Shown here: positions 9,835-19,859 of the stretch, one piece after another | Layout of the letters: each line of letters begins with the position of its first letter | Numbering within the stretch: position 1 is the first letter of the stretch | Origin: Arsenophonus sp052171275 | Lineage (GTDB): Bacteria > Pseudomonadota > Gammaproteobacteria > Enterobacterales > Enterobacteriaceae | Direction: 5' to 3' | Assembly: GCA_052171275.1 (NCBI GenBank) | Contig: CM125795.1 | Coordinates: forward strand, 1-64,000 | DNA: 64,000 nt | The notes under the pieces: model-generated | The model's database searches: none | What the model was told of the DNA's origin: nothing | Seen by the model: the letters and a program-made list of their open reading frames with translations, nothing else | Position numbers and translations under genes: made by a program

Positions 9835-11667
9835 TTATTCAACTGTTACAGATTTAGCTAAATTTCTTGGTTGATCAACATTTGTACCTTTAACTAAAGC
9901 AACGTGATAAGATAATAATTGTAGAGGGATAATATAAAGAATAGGAGCAATTAATTTTTCAACATGTGGTAATTGAATTATTTTCATATTTTTATTATTA
10001 ATAAGACCAGTATTTTTATCAGCAAATACATAAAGTAATCCTCCTCGAGCACGAATTTCCTCAATATTTGATTTTAATTTTCTTAGTAATTCGTTATTTG
10101 GAGCAATAACAATAACTGGTATATTATGATTAATAAGTGATAACGGACCGTGTTTTAACTCACCAGCTGCATAAGCTTCTGCATGAATATAAGAAATTTC
10201 TTTTAATTTTAACGCACCTTCAACTGCAATTGGTAATTGATCACCACGACCAATAAAAAATGCATTTTTTTTGTTAAAAAATTTCTTTGCTAAAGATTCA
10301 ATTATTTTTTTTTGTAAAAAAAAACTATCAATACGATCTGGTATAGCATGTAATGATTGAATAATTTTTTGTTCAAGAATAATATTCTTATTTTTTAAGC
10401 GAAGGAAATAAGCTACTAATAATAATAAAATTGTTAATTGTGTAGTAAAAGCTTTTGTTGATGCTACACTAATTTCTATTCCAGCTCTTGTCATTAATGC
10501 AAAATCTGATTCACGTACTAAAGATGAATTTAAAACGTTACATATCGTTAAAGATGCTAGATAATAAAGTTCTTTTGATAAACGTAATGCAGCTAATGTA
10601 TCCGCTGTTTCACCAGACTGAGAAATTGTTATTAATAAACTATTTTTACGAAGTGCTGATTTTCTATAACGAAATTCAGAAGCGATTTCTGCATCACAAG
10701 GCATACCTGCTAAAGATTCAAACCAGTAACGAGCAACCATCCCAGCATTATATGAACTACCACAAGCAATAATTTGAATATGTTCAACTTTAGATAATAT
10801 ATTTTGAGCTTTTTTGTTTAATTCAGTAAAAACAGGATGATTATGTTTATCAAAACGTCCTTCTAGAGAATTTTTTATTGCTAAAGGCTGCTCATAAATT
10901 TCTTTCTGCATATAATGTTGATAAATTCCTTTATCATTAATATTATATTGAAAATTAAATTCTATTTGTTTTCGTTTAACTTCTGTACCTTTTCTATTAA
11001 AAATATGTACTGTTTTATGAGTTATTTCAGCAATATCACCTTCTTCTAAGTAAATAAAGTGATTAGTAATAGGCAAAAGTGCTAATTGATCAGATACCAG
11101 AAAATTTTCACCAATACCTAAACCGATAATCAAAGGGCTACCTGAGCGAGCTGCCACTAATAATCCAGGAATGCGACTATCTAAAATAACTATACTATAT
11201 GTTCCACATAATTGTGGAGTAACACGTTGAATTACTTCAAGCAATGTACCACCTTTTTGTAATTCAAAATGAGTTAAATGTGCAATAACTTCGGTATCAG
11301 TTTCTGAAGTAAAGATATAGTCCTGTTTTTTAAGTTTATCGCGTAATTCTTGATAATTTTCAATAATCCCATTATGAACAACTGCAATATATTCAGATAT
11401 ATGTGGGTGAGCATTTTTTTTTGTTGGTTGACCATGAGAAGCCCAACGTGTATGTGCGATACCTGTACTACCTATTACATTATATTTTTCTATTTCATCA
11501 ATTAAAATTTGAACTTTGCCAGTTTTACGTAATCTGAATAAGTTTGCTTTATCATCAACTATAGCTAAACCTGCAGAGTCATAACCTCGATATTCAAGTC
11601 GACGAAGTCCTTCAATAAGGAATTTAGATATGTTACGTTGCGATACTGCACCAATAATTCCACACAT
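9835..11667 (-). CDS. glmS: Glutamine--fructose-6-phosphate aminotransferase (isomerizing)
   Basis: Makes glucosamine-6-phosphate from fructose-6-phosphate and glutamine, the first step to UDP-GlcNAc for peptidoglycan and lipopolysaccharide. 610 residues (E. coli 609). Visible: N-terminal glutaminase with catalytic Cys2 in MCGIIGA and HTRWASHG; two SIS sugar-binding domains with CGSSYNAG (about residue 301) and SQSGETADT; C-terminus DQPRNLAKSVTVE carrying the isomerase lysine. Runs of 9 T and 9 A around 10300-10325 remain in frame. Follows glmU with a 119-base spacer, the enterobacterial glmU-glmS arrangement; no glmS ribozyme is seen or expected here. Ends TAA. Confidence 0.98.
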   Translation of the reverse strand: MCGIIGAVSQRNISKFLIEGLRRLEYRGYDSAGLAIVDDKANLFRLRKTGKVQILIDEIEKYNVIGSTGIAHTRWASHGQPTKKNAHPHISEYIAVVHNGIIENYQELRDKLKKQDYIFTSETDTEVIAHLTHFELQKGGTLLEVIQRVTPQLCGTYSIVILDSRIPGLLVAARSGSPLIIGLGIGENFLVSDQLALLPITNHFIYLEEGDIAEITHKTVHIFNRKGTEVKRKQIEFNFQYNINDKGIYQHYMQKEIYEQPLAIKNSLEGRFDKHNHPVFTELNKKAQNILSKVEHIQIIACGSSYNAGMVARYWFESLAGMPCDAEIASEFRYRKSALRKNSLLITISQSGETADTLAALRLSKELYYLASLTICNVLNSSLVRESDFALMTRAGIEISVASTKAFTTQLTILLLLVAYFLRLKNKNIILEQKIIQSLHAIPDRIDSFFLQKKIIESLAKKFFNKKNAFFIGRGDQLPIAVEGALKLKEISYIHAEAYAAGELKHGPLSLINHNIPVIVIAPNNELLRKLKSNIEEIRARGGLLYVFADKNTGLINNKNMKIIQLPHVEKLIAPILYIIPLQLLSYHVALVKGTNVDQPRNLAKSVTVE

Positions 11668-11786
11668 TAATCTTTTCCTATAAATAGAGAGAATAACTCT
11701 TATTTATAATATCGTAATTTAATTAATATATTTAATTTTATTATTAATAAAATATCTTTCTTAAAGATTCTATCTTATTTTTTTTA

Positions 11787-13148
11787 TTATTCTTTACTTC
11801 GTCTTTGCCAATTAGGAATATGTTGTTGTTTTACTCGACTAATAACAAGTTCATTTTCCTTAACATCATTAGTAAGCGTAGTTCCTGCACCAATAATTGC
11901 CCCTTTAGCAATTGTAACAGGTGCAATTAATTGTGTATCTGAACCAATAAAAACATTATCAGAAATAATCGTTTTAAATTTATTAACTCCATCATAATTA
12001 CAAGTTATTGTTCCTGCACCTATATTAACTTTACAACCAATTTCAGCATCTCCCAAATAACTTAAATGACTAACTTTAGAACTAATTCCTAATGTAGAAT
12101 TTTTAACTTCAACGAAATTACCAACATGTACATTTTTTTCTAATTTAACTCCAGGACGTAAATTAGCAAAAGGGCCAATAGTGCATTTTTCAGATAATTC
12201 AGAGTCTTCTATCACTGAATAAGGACTAATAATTGAATTATTATCTATGATACAATTTTTTAATACGCATCCTGCATGAATATGAACATTATTACCTATA
12301 ATAACATTACCTTCAATAATAACATTAATATCGATAGTTATATTACGACCATATTTTAATGTACCACGTAAATCAAAACGATCTGGATCAATGATCATAA
12401 CACCATTTAATAATAATTTTTCCGCTTGTTCTCGTTGATAAATACGTTCAAGTATTGAAAGTTCTAAACAATTATTCACCCCTCTTATTTCATTTAATTT
12501 AAGTGGATGAATAGCATTTATTTTATATTTTTCTTGATATACTAATGAAACTATATCGGTAATATAATATTCATTTTGAGAATTGTTATTATTAAGTTTT
12601 TTTAACCATTTTTTTAAATCACCACCATTAGCAATTAATATTCCTGTATTAATTTCATTAATCTTATTTTGTTCTTCTGTTAAATCTTTTTGTTCAATAA
12701 TAGCAATTATTTCATTTTTTCTACGAATAATACGCCCGTATCCTTTTGGATCATTAACTATTGCTGTTAATAAACCTATTCCTCTATCAGGTTTGGATTT
12801 TATTAATTGTTCAAGTGTTTCTTTTGTAATCAATGGAGAATCACCATAAAGTATTAATATATCTTCATTATCAGCAAAATAAGGTGCTACTTGCTGCATT
12901 GCATGCCCAGTTCCTAATTGTTTTCTTTGTAAAATCCAATTAATAGGTTGATTAGCTAAAGTTATTTTAACTATATCAGCACCATAACCGTAAACTAAAT
13001 AAATATTAGATGCACCAAGAGATAATGATGTATCAATAACATGCTGTATCATTGGTTTTCCTGCTAATGGATATAAAACTTTTGGTAAATCAGAATACAT
13101 GCGAGTACCTTTACCAGCTGCAAGAATTACAATGCTTTTTGGATTCAT
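11787..13148 (-). CDS. glmU: Bifunctional GlcN-1-P acetyltransferase / GlcNAc-1-P uridylyltransferase
   Basis: Catalyses the last two steps to UDP-GlcNAc. 453 residues (E. coli 456). Visible: N-terminal pyrophosphorylase domain with LAAGKGTRMYSDLPKVL (the G-X-G-T-R-M-x-K motif) and YGDSPLI; C-terminal left-handed beta-helix of hexapeptide repeats from about residue 250, with the acetyltransferase segment LSYLGDAEIG and NYDGVNK. Works with glmS immediately downstream, so two consecutive enzymes of the pathway are linked. Upstream is atpC with a 164-base gap. Ends TAA. Confidence 0.98.
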   Translation of the reverse strand: MNPKSIVILAAGKGTRMYSDLPKVLYPLAGKPMIQHVIDTSLSLGASNIYLVYGYGADIVKITLANQPINWILQRKQLGTGHAMQQVAPYFADNEDILILYGDSPLITKETLEQLIKSKPDRGIGLLTAIVNDPKGYGRIIRRKNEIIAIIEQKDLTEEQNKINEINTGILIANGGDLKKWLKKLNNNNSQNEYYITDIVSLVYQEKYKINAIHPLKLNEIRGVNNCLELSILERIYQREQAEKLLLNGVMIIDPDRFDLRGTLKYGRNITIDINVIIEGNVIIGNNVHIHAGCVLKNCIIDNNSIISPYSVIEDSELSEKCTIGPFANLRPGVKLEKNVHVGNFVEVKNSTLGISSKVSHLSYLGDAEIGCKVNIGAGTITCNYDGVNKFKTIISDNVFIGSDTQLIAPVTIAKGAIIGAGTTLTNDVKENELVISRVKQQHIPNWQRRSKE

Positions 13149-13312
13149 AGAAACGAAAACTCAATTAGAATAATTAATAGTTCGGTTATTTTTTAAACAA
13201 AAGAGTGTATTTTAATTTAAAATAAGAAAGTTTATTTATGCTTAAATAAAAATTGGATTAAAAGTGAATAAAATATAAATAAAATCTTTTACTATTTATA
13301 TTCATTTATTTT

Positions 13313-13741
13313 TTAAAACTTTCTTAAAACTATATCATTTTTTATAAGTTCAATAACGCGTAGTTTAGCAATTTCTTTAGTTAATTTTGAAGCTGCTTTA
13401 GTATAATCAATATTATTATCTACTTTACGCATATACTCTTCTGTTTCATGTTTAGCTTTTAATGCCTTATCTTCATCTAATTCTTTACCACGAATTGCAG
13501 TATCAGCTAGTACAATAACAGAGTCTGGTTGGACTTCAAGAATACCTCCAGAAAGATAGATTAATTCCTCTTCACCAAACTCTTTAGTAATACGTATCAT
13601 TCCAGGTTTAATGGTAGTCAATAAATGGGTATGTCGAAAATAAATTCCAAGTTCTCCTTCGCTACCAGTTATTTGAATTTTTTTAATAAAACCAGAAAAT
13701 ATTTGTTTTTCAGCACTTACAACAATCAGATAATATGTCAT
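13313..13741 (-). CDS. atpC: ATP synthase F1 epsilon subunit
   Basis: Epsilon subunit of F1: part of the central stalk and an inhibitor of ATP hydrolysis. 142 residues (E. coli 139), N-terminal beta-sandwich (YYLIVVSAEKQIFSG, GSEGELGIYFRHTHLLTTIKPG) and C-terminal two-helix part (residues about 90-142). Last gene of the ATP synthase operon, 30 bases after atpD. The C-terminal inhibitory helices are more diverged than the sandwich, as is usual in the family. Ends TAA. Confidence 0.95.
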   Translation of the reverse strand: MTYYLIVVSAEKQIFSGFIKKIQITGSEGELGIYFRHTHLLTTIKPGMIRITKEFGEEELIYLSGGILEVQPDSVIVLADTAIRGKELDEDKALKAKHETEEYMRKVDNNIDYTKAASKLTKEIAKLRVIELIKNDIVLRKF

Positions 13742-13771
13742 TATAAAGATAATAGTCTCCTATTATTAATG

Positions 13772-15154
13772 TTATATGTTTTTTGATTTTTCTACTGCTT
13801 CTTCAATAGTACCTACCATATAAAATGATTGTTCAGGTAAGTGAGCATAATCATCATTTAATATACTCTTAAAACCACGGATTGTATCTTTTAAAGATAC
13901 ATATTTTCCTGATGAACCGGTAAAAATTTCAGCCACGAAAAATGGTTGAGATAAAAATCGTTGTATTTTACGAGCACGAGCAACAATTAATTTATCTTCT
14001 TGAGATAATTCATCCATTCCTAAAATAGCGATTATATCCTTTAATTCTTGATATCGCTGCAATATAGATTGAACACCGCGTGCTACATCGTAATGCTCTT
14101 GCCCTATAATCAATGGATTAAGCTGACGACTAGTAGAATTTAATGGATCAATAGCTGGATAAATACCAAGTGACGCAATTTGACGATTTAGAACAATTGT
14201 TGCATCTAAATGAACGAAAGTCGTTGCTGGTGATGGATCTGTTAAATCATCAGCAGGAACATATACTGCTTGAATTGAAGTTATTGAACCAACTTTAGTT
14301 GATGTAATTCGTTCCTGAAATACACCCATTTCTTCCGCTAAAGTTGGTTGATAACCAACTGCTGATGGCATGCGACCTAATAGTGCTGATACTTCTGTTC
14401 CGGCTAATGTGTATCGATAGATATTATCTATAAATAATAATACATCTCTCCCTTCGTCCCGAAATTTTTCAGCAATAGTTAATCCAGTTAAAGCTACACG
14501 AAGACGATTTCCAGGTGGTTCATTCATTTGACCATACACTAAAGAAACTTTATTCAAAATATTTGAACCCATCATTTCATGATAGAAATCATTTCCTTCA
14601 CGAGTCCGTTCACCTACACCTGTAAAAACAGAATAACCAGAATGTTCTGTTGCAATATTACGAATAAGTTCCATTATATTTACTGTTTTACCGACACCAG
14701 CACCGCCAAATAATCCTATTTTTCCACCTTTAGCAAAAGGACAAATAAGATCAATAACTTTAATACCAGTTTCAAACAATTCTGTTGAATTTGATACATC
14801 CTCATAACTAGGAGCAGGACGATGAATTGACCATCGTTCTTTTTCACCTATCTTACCTTTCATATCGATAGGCTCACCTAATACATTTATAATACGTCCT
14901 AATGTCGCTTCACCAACTGGTACTTCAATTGGATGAGTTAAATCAACAACATTTAAACCACGTTTTAAAGAATTAGATGTTCCCATTGCTATGCAACGAA
15001 CAACACCACCACCTAATTGTTGTTGAACTTCTAAAATTAATTTTTCTTTATCATTTATTACTTCAAGTGCATTATACACTTTTGGTACCGCATTTTGCGG
15101 AAATTCGACATCTACTATGGCGCCGATTATTTGTATAATCTCTCCATTAGTCAT
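13772..15154 (-). CDS. atpD: ATP synthase F1 beta subunit
   Basis: Catalytic subunit of F1. 460 residues, as in E. coli. Visible: Walker A GGAGVGKTV (about residue 150), the catalytic glutamate region GVGERTREGND, Walker B VLLFIDNIYRYT (E. coli has FVDNIYRYT), and the DELSEED-like loop as MDELSQEDKL, where Glu-to-Gln changes one acidic residue of the loop. Starts 39 bases after atpG. Intact and probably functional, so the symbiont still couples a proton gradient to ATP. Confidence 0.98.
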   Translation of the reverse strand: MTNGEIIQIIGAIVDVEFPQNAVPKVYNALEVINDKEKLILEVQQQLGGGVVRCIAMGTSNSLKRGLNVVDLTHPIEVPVGEATLGRIINVLGEPIDMKGKIGEKERWSIHRPAPSYEDVSNSTELFETGIKVIDLICPFAKGGKIGLFGGAGVGKTVNIMELIRNIATEHSGYSVFTGVGERTREGNDFYHEMMGSNILNKVSLVYGQMNEPPGNRLRVALTGLTIAEKFRDEGRDVLLFIDNIYRYTLAGTEVSALLGRMPSAVGYQPTLAEEMGVFQERITSTKVGSITSIQAVYVPADDLTDPSPATTFVHLDATIVLNRQIASLGIYPAIDPLNSTSRQLNPLIIGQEHYDVARGVQSILQRYQELKDIIAILGMDELSQEDKLIVARARKIQRFLSQPFFVAEIFTGSSGKYVSLKDTIRGFKSILNDDYAHLPEQSFYMVGTIEEAVEKSKNI

Positions 15155-15193
15155 ATTGAATCTTTTCCTTTATATGATTTAAAATTATTAGAA

Positions 15194-16057
15194 TTAAATT
15201 GGAATAGTTCCAGAAATTATTTCAGCAAGCTCTTGAGTAATATTATCTTGACGAGCTTTATTATAAACTAATTTTAATTCCTTGATCAAACAACTACTGT
15301 TATCAGTAGCTGTTTTCATGGCTATCATTCTAGCAGCCTGTTCACTAGCCAGATTTTCAACCACACTGTGATAAACTTGTGATTCGATATAGCGATTTAA
15401 TATTGTATCTAATACAATCTTTGGATCTGGTTCATATAAATAATCCCAAGATTTTTTTTTAAATATTTTTTTATCATCTAAAGATAGAGGTAATAATTGA
15501 GTAATTGTTGGAATTTGCATCATAGTGTTAATAAATTTATTAGTTACTAGATATAACTTATCTAGACGTTCTTCATTATAAGCTTTTAACATAATTTTTA
15601 CTGGTCCAATAATATTGGATATAGAGGGATTATCTCCTATTCCACTTATTTGAGCAATAATATTACCACCAATTGAATTAAAAAACAAAATTGCTTTAGA
15701 TCCAATTAAAGCTAAATCAATTTTAACATTTTTATCTGTCCATATTTTTATTTCTATTAATAATTGTTTAAATAAATTAATATTTAGACCACCACATAAA
15801 CCGCGGTCTGTCGAAATAATTAAATAACCTACACGCTTAGCATCACGTTGTTTAAGATATGAATGCTTATATTCTAGATTACCTGATGTTATATGGTTAA
15901 TTATATTACGCATACTTTTTATATATGGATGACTAGCTACCATACGTTCTTGTGTTTTACGCATTTTTGATATGGAAACCATTTCCATTGATTTAGTAAT
16001 TTTTTGTATGTTTTGTAGACTATTTATTTTAAGATAAATGTCTTTTGAAGCTATCAT
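15194..16057 (-). CDS. atpG: ATP synthase F1 gamma subunit
   Basis: Rotary central-stalk subunit. 287 residues, as in E. coli. Visible: N-terminal helix INSLQNIQKITKSMEMVS, the conserved STDRGLCGGLNINL, and the C-terminal helix EQAARMIAMKTATDNSS that penetrates the alpha3beta3 ring. 49 bases after atpA. The central Rossmann-like segment (about 110-200) is strongly diverged and lysine/isoleucine-rich, in line with A+T pressure on a tolerant region. Confidence 0.96.
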   Translation of the reverse strand: MIASKDIYLKINSLQNIQKITKSMEMVSISKMRKTQERMVASHPYIKSMRNIINHITSGNLEYKHSYLKQRDAKRVGYLIISTDRGLCGGLNINLFKQLLIEIKIWTDKNVKIDLALIGSKAILFFNSIGGNIIAQISGIGDNPSISNIIGPVKIMLKAYNEERLDKLYLVTNKFINTMMQIPTITQLLPLSLDDKKIFKKKSWDYLYEPDPKIVLDTILNRYIESQVYHSVVENLASEQAARMIAMKTATDNSSCLIKELKLVYNKARQDNITQELAEIISGTIPI

Positions 16058-16106
16058 TTTAGCTCCTTTTTATTAATGAATCGGTTTTAATAAGAATTTA
16101 ATAGAA

Positions 16107-17648
16107 TTACCAGCATTGAGTTTTTTTAAAATCATTAAGTAAAGAATTTAATTTAGTTTCTATTTCATCGTTATATTTACCATTTTGATTAATTTCATTC
16201 ATCAAAAGAAAATGATTGCAAGCAGCATAAGTTAATAATGCTGCCTCAAAATTATAAATTTTTTCCAATTTAACATCTTCTAGATAACCATGTTCAGCAG
16301 AAAATAAAGATAATGACTGTTGTGAAATTGACATTGGTTCATGTTGTTTTTGTTTTAATAATTCGGTAACTTTTTCTCCGTGATTAATTTGTTTTCGTGT
16401 TGCATGATCTAAATCAGAAGTAAATTGTGAAAATGCAGCTAATTCACGATACTGTGCTAAAGCAGTGCGAATTCCTTGTGATAATTTTTTGATAATTTTA
16501 GTTTGAGCTGCTCCTCCTACACGTGATACCGAAATTCCTGGATTAATTGCTGGACGTATACCAGAATTAAATAAATTAGATTCTAAAAAAATTTGACCAT
16601 CTGTAATTGAAATAACATTAGTAGGAACAAATGCAGAAACATCACCTGCTTGTGTTTCAATAATTGGCAATGCTGTCAATGAACCTGTTTTTCCTTTAAT
16701 TTTACCATTTGTAAATTTTTCAACATATTTATGATTAACACGTGAAGCTCGTTCAAGCAAGCGAGAATGAAGATAAAAAATATCACCAGGATATGCTTCA
16801 CGTCCAGGAGGTCGACGTAATAATAGTGAAATTTGTCTATAAGCTATTGCTTGTTTAGAAAGATCATCATAAATAATTAGTGCATCTTCACCACGGTCCC
16901 TAAAGTATTCTCCCATTGTACATCCGGCATAAGGTGAAAGATATTGTAATGCTGCGGATTCAGAAGCACTAGCGATTACAACTATCGTATTCTTTAGTGC
17001 ATCATGTTCTTCTAGTTTTCGTACCACGTTTGAAATAGTTGAAATTTTTTGTCCAATTGCTACATAAATACATTTTATTTCTGAATTACGTTGATTAATA
17101 ATGGTATCGATAACTAATGTTGTTTTACCAGTTTGGCGATCTCCAATTATTAATTCACGCTGACCGCGTCCAATAGGGATCATTGCATCAATAGACTTAT
17201 ATCCAGTTTGTATAGGTTGGTCAACTGATTGACGATCAATAACTCCTGGTGCAATAACTTCAACCGCAGAAAAACCATCATGTTCAATAGTACCCTTACC
17301 ATCAATAGGTTCACCCATTGTATTAACAACTCTTCCGAGCAATCCTCTACCAACTGGTACTTCAAAAATACGGTTTGTACATTTTACTTTCATACCTTCT
17401 GTTAAATCAGTATAACGACCCATAACTATAGCGCCAACTGAATCACGTTCAAGATTAACTGCAATAGCATAACAGTTATTTGGTAGTGAAATCATTTCAC
17501 CTTGCATAACTTGTGTTAAACCGTAAATTCGAATGATTCCGTCATTAATAGAAATAATGATACCTTCATTATGAGCTTTGCTTATTACGTTAAATTGTAA
17601 AATACGCTCTTTAATTAGTTCACTAATTTCAGTGGAATTAAGTTGCAT
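16107..17648 (-). CDS. atpA: ATP synthase F1 alpha subunit
   Basis: Non-catalytic nucleotide-binding subunit of F1. 513 residues, the E. coli length. Visible: Walker A GDRQTGKTT (about residue 169), the arginine finger region of the family near SVSRVGGAAQ, and YDDLSKQAIAYRQISLLLRRPPGREAYPGD. N-terminal helix MQLNSTEISELIKERI binds the delta subunit. 15 bases after atpH. Ends TAA. Confidence 0.98.
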   Translation of the reverse strand: MQLNSTEISELIKERILQFNVISKAHNEGIIISINDGIIRIYGLTQVMQGEMISLPNNCYAIAVNLERDSVGAIVMGRYTDLTEGMKVKCTNRIFEVPVGRGLLGRVVNTMGEPIDGKGTIEHDGFSAVEVIAPGVIDRQSVDQPIQTGYKSIDAMIPIGRGQRELIIGDRQTGKTTLVIDTIINQRNSEIKCIYVAIGQKISTISNVVRKLEEHDALKNTIVVIASASESAALQYLSPYAGCTMGEYFRDRGEDALIIYDDLSKQAIAYRQISLLLRRPPGREAYPGDIFYLHSRLLERASRVNHKYVEKFTNGKIKGKTGSLTALPIIETQAGDVSAFVPTNVISITDGQIFLESNLFNSGIRPAINPGISVSRVGGAAQTKIIKKLSQGIRTALAQYRELAAFSQFTSDLDHATRKQINHGEKVTELLKQKQHEPMSISQQSLSLFSAEHGYLEDVKLEKIYNFEAALLTYAACNHFLLMNEINQNGKYNDEIETKLNSLLNDFKKTQCW

Positions 17649-17663
17649 ATACTTTTAATCTCC

Positions 17664-18197
17664 CTAAGACTGCAAGACATCAGTTAAACGTTCAATATAA
17701 CCACGTATGCTACCATCAATAACCAAGTCTCCTGTGCGGATAATTACTCCTGCAATAATAAATTTATCAATTTTATAATTTGGATTAACTTTACATAATA
17801 ACCGTTTTTCCATTGCCATAGAAATTTTAAATTTCTGTTTTTCATTTAAATTAGTAGCGGAAATAACATCAATATTAATGTTTTTTTCAAAAATAGCTCG
17901 TAATTGTATGAATTGTTTTAAAAGTTCTGGTAACATATTTAAACGTTTATTTTCAGCCATAATATAAATTAGATTTCTAATGTGATCATTGATATAATCA
18001 CTACAAATAGTAGTAAATATTTTAGCTAATGTTTTTGGCGCAATTGAACTATAAAATAATTTATTTATTTCTTTATTATACGTTACTTTAACAATAAAAC
18101 TAAGCATATTTTGCCATTTATCAATAAATTGGTTTTCTGCAGCAAAATTAAAAGCTGCTTTAGCATATGGGCGAATAATTGTACTAATTAGAAACAT
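17664..18197 (-). CDS. atpH: ATP synthase delta subunit (OSCP homologue)
   Basis: Links the peripheral stalk to the top of F1. 177 residues as in E. coli; N-terminal helical bundle (IIRPYAKAAFNFAAENQFIDKW) and C-terminal domain ending with the family block IIAGVIIRTGDLVIDGSIRGYIERL. 17 bases after atpF. It is the only gene in the window that ends in TAG; all others end in TAA. Confidence 0.95.
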   Translation of the reverse strand: MFLISTIIRPYAKAAFNFAAENQFIDKWQNMLSFIVKVTYNKEINKLFYSSIAPKTLAKIFTTICSDYINDHIRNLIYIMAENKRLNMLPELLKQFIQLRAIFEKNINIDVISATNLNEKQKFKISMAMEKRLLCKVNPNYKIDKFIIAGVIIRTGDLVIDGSIRGYIERLTDVLQS

Positions 18198-18214
18198 ACC
18201 CTATTTATCTCCCT

Positions 18215-18685
18215 TTATAATTCATTTACTAATTTATCAATAATGTCGTTATTAATAGATATATCAATAGAACGTTCAATTATTTTTTCTGCTCCTAAAA
18301 TTGCTAACATAGCAACTTTTTTACGTAATTCTTCATGTGCTAGCCTAATATTAGTGTCAATTTCAATTTTTGTTTGAGAAATAATCTTATTACGTTCAAT
18401 TTCAGCTTCTATTTTGGCTTCTTTAATTATTTGAATTCTTTGTTTATTAGCTTGTTCAATAATAGATTGTGCTTTTAATTTTGTTTTTTCCAATTGCACA
18501 ATTGTATCAATTTTTGCTAATTCTAAGTTTTTTTTAGCTTGTTCTGCATCAGATAAGCTATCAGAAATTTCTTTTTGACGCTTTTCTATAGCAGTTATAA
18601 TTGGCGGCCATACGTATTTCATACAAAATAAAACGAAAAAGAAAAATGAAATAGCTTGACCGAGAAATGTTGCATTAAGATTCAT
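18215..18685 (-). CDS. atpF: ATP synthase Fo b subunit
   Basis: Peripheral-stalk subunit. 156 residues as in E. coli. One N-terminal membrane helix (residues about 4-25, MNLNATFLGQAISFFFFVLF) and then a long charged coiled coil rich in Glu/Lys (about 30-125), ending in the delta-binding segment ILGAEKIIERSID. 58 bases after atpE. No damage seen. Confidence 0.96.
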   Translation of the reverse strand: MNLNATFLGQAISFFFFVLFCMKYVWPPIITAIEKRQKEISDSLSDAEQAKKNLELAKIDTIVQLEKTKLKAQSIIEQANKQRIQIIKEAKIEAEIERNKIISQTKIEIDTNIRLAHEELRKKVAMLAILGAEKIIERSIDISINNDIIDKLVNEL

Positions 18686-18743
18686 ATAATAATACTTCTT
18701 TAAGAATTAAAATATCAATATTTTCATATTATTATTTAAATTA

Positions 18744-18983
18744 TTAAATAATAATAAACATTATATATAATCCTAGACCAACAGAAATCATTGGAATAGC
18801 ATCAATTAATCCCATAACAATAAAAAACTGTGTACGTAATAAAGGAATCAATTCCGGCTGACGAGCAGCGCCCTCTAAAAATTTTCCACCTAATATACCA
18901 ATACCAATTGCAGCACCAATCGCAGCTAATCCCACAATTATAGCGGCGGCTATATATAGTACATCTATATTTAAGTTTGCCAT
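18744..18983 (-). CDS. atpE: ATP synthase Fo c subunit (proteolipid)
   Basis: Forms the proton-driven c ring. 79 residues as in E. coli. Two membrane helices around a polar loop (RQPEL); the proton-carrying aspartate is Asp61 in FFIVMGLIDAIPM. Glycine-rich first helix IGAAIGIGILGG. Noticeably less A+T rich than surrounding genes because of its Gly/Ala content. A GGAGAG ribosome-binding site lies just upstream. Confidence 0.97.
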   Translation of the reverse strand: MANLNIDVLYIAAAIIVGLAAIGAAIGIGILGGKFLEGAARQPELIPLLRTQFFIVMGLIDAIPMISVGLGLYIMFIII

Positions 18984-19034
18984 GACACTCTCCAGTTTTA
19001 TTTTAATTTAAATAAATTTATTAAAAAGTTGAAA

Positions 19035-19859
19035 TTAATGTTTTTCTGACGCCATAGATAAATAAACAATAGTTAAAACCATAAAAATAAAAGCTTGTAA
19101 TGTAATAATTAGTATATGAAAAATTGCCCAAGGAAGATTAAATATCCATTGCATCCACCAAGGTAATAAAGATGCAATAAGAATGAAAATTAGTTCACTT
19201 GCATATATATTACCAAATAATCTTAAACTAAGTGATATAGGTTTAGAAAATAAGCTAATTCCTTCTAAAATTAAATTTATAGGAATTAGTATTGGATGAT
19301 TAAATGGTTGTAAGATTAATTCTTTCGTAAATCCACTTAAACCCTTTATTTTTATATTATAGAAAATAATTAAAATAAATACACCAATTGCCATTGATAT
19401 AGTTATGCTTACATCTGCAGTTGGAACAACGCGTAATGCTGGTAATCCTAGATAGTGTTCTGCAATATAAGGAAATAAATCAATTGGTAATAAATCCATA
19501 GCATTCATTAATAATATCCAAATAAATATAGTCAAGGATAAAGGTGCGATAATTTTATTCTTACCTTGATAAATATCAGAAACAGTATTATCGATAAAGT
19601 TAATTATTATTTCTATTGAAGTTTGTAGTTTACTTGGTAAACCACTCGTTATACTAATTGCAATTTTTCTGAAGACAAATAAGAAGATAATTCCAAGTAC
19701 AATTGAAAAAAAAAGTGAATCAATATTCAATATCCAAAATGTTGGACTATTGTTACTATAAGAATCGACTAATTTAAAGGTACGAAGATCTAACTGAAGA
19801 TTAGTTAAATGACGCTCTATATAACTTTCTGCAGCTATCATTTCTCTTGATGAAGACAT
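19035..19859 (-). CDS. atpB: ATP synthase Fo a subunit
   Basis: Membrane stator subunit that forms the proton half-channels. 274 residues (E. coli 271), five to six predicted membrane helices. The essential arginine is in SLSLRLFGNIYASE, and the conserved polar residues in the last helices (LQAFIFMVLTIVYL) are present. First gene of the surviving atp operon: atpI, normally ahead of it, has no ORF, so transcription must start in the gap 19860-20826. Confidence 0.96.
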   Translation of the reverse strand: MSSSREMIAAESYIERHLTNLQLDLRTFKLVDSYSNNSPTFWILNIDSLFFSIVLGIIFLFVFRKIAISITSGLPSKLQTSIEIIINFIDNTVSDIYQGKNKIIAPLSLTIFIWILLMNAMDLLPIDLFPYIAEHYLGLPALRVVPTADVSITISMAIGVFILIIFYNIKIKGLSGFTKELILQPFNHPILIPINLILEGISLFSKPISLSLRLFGNIYASELIFILIASLLPWWMQWIFNLPWAIFHILIITLQAFIFMVLTIVYLSMASEKH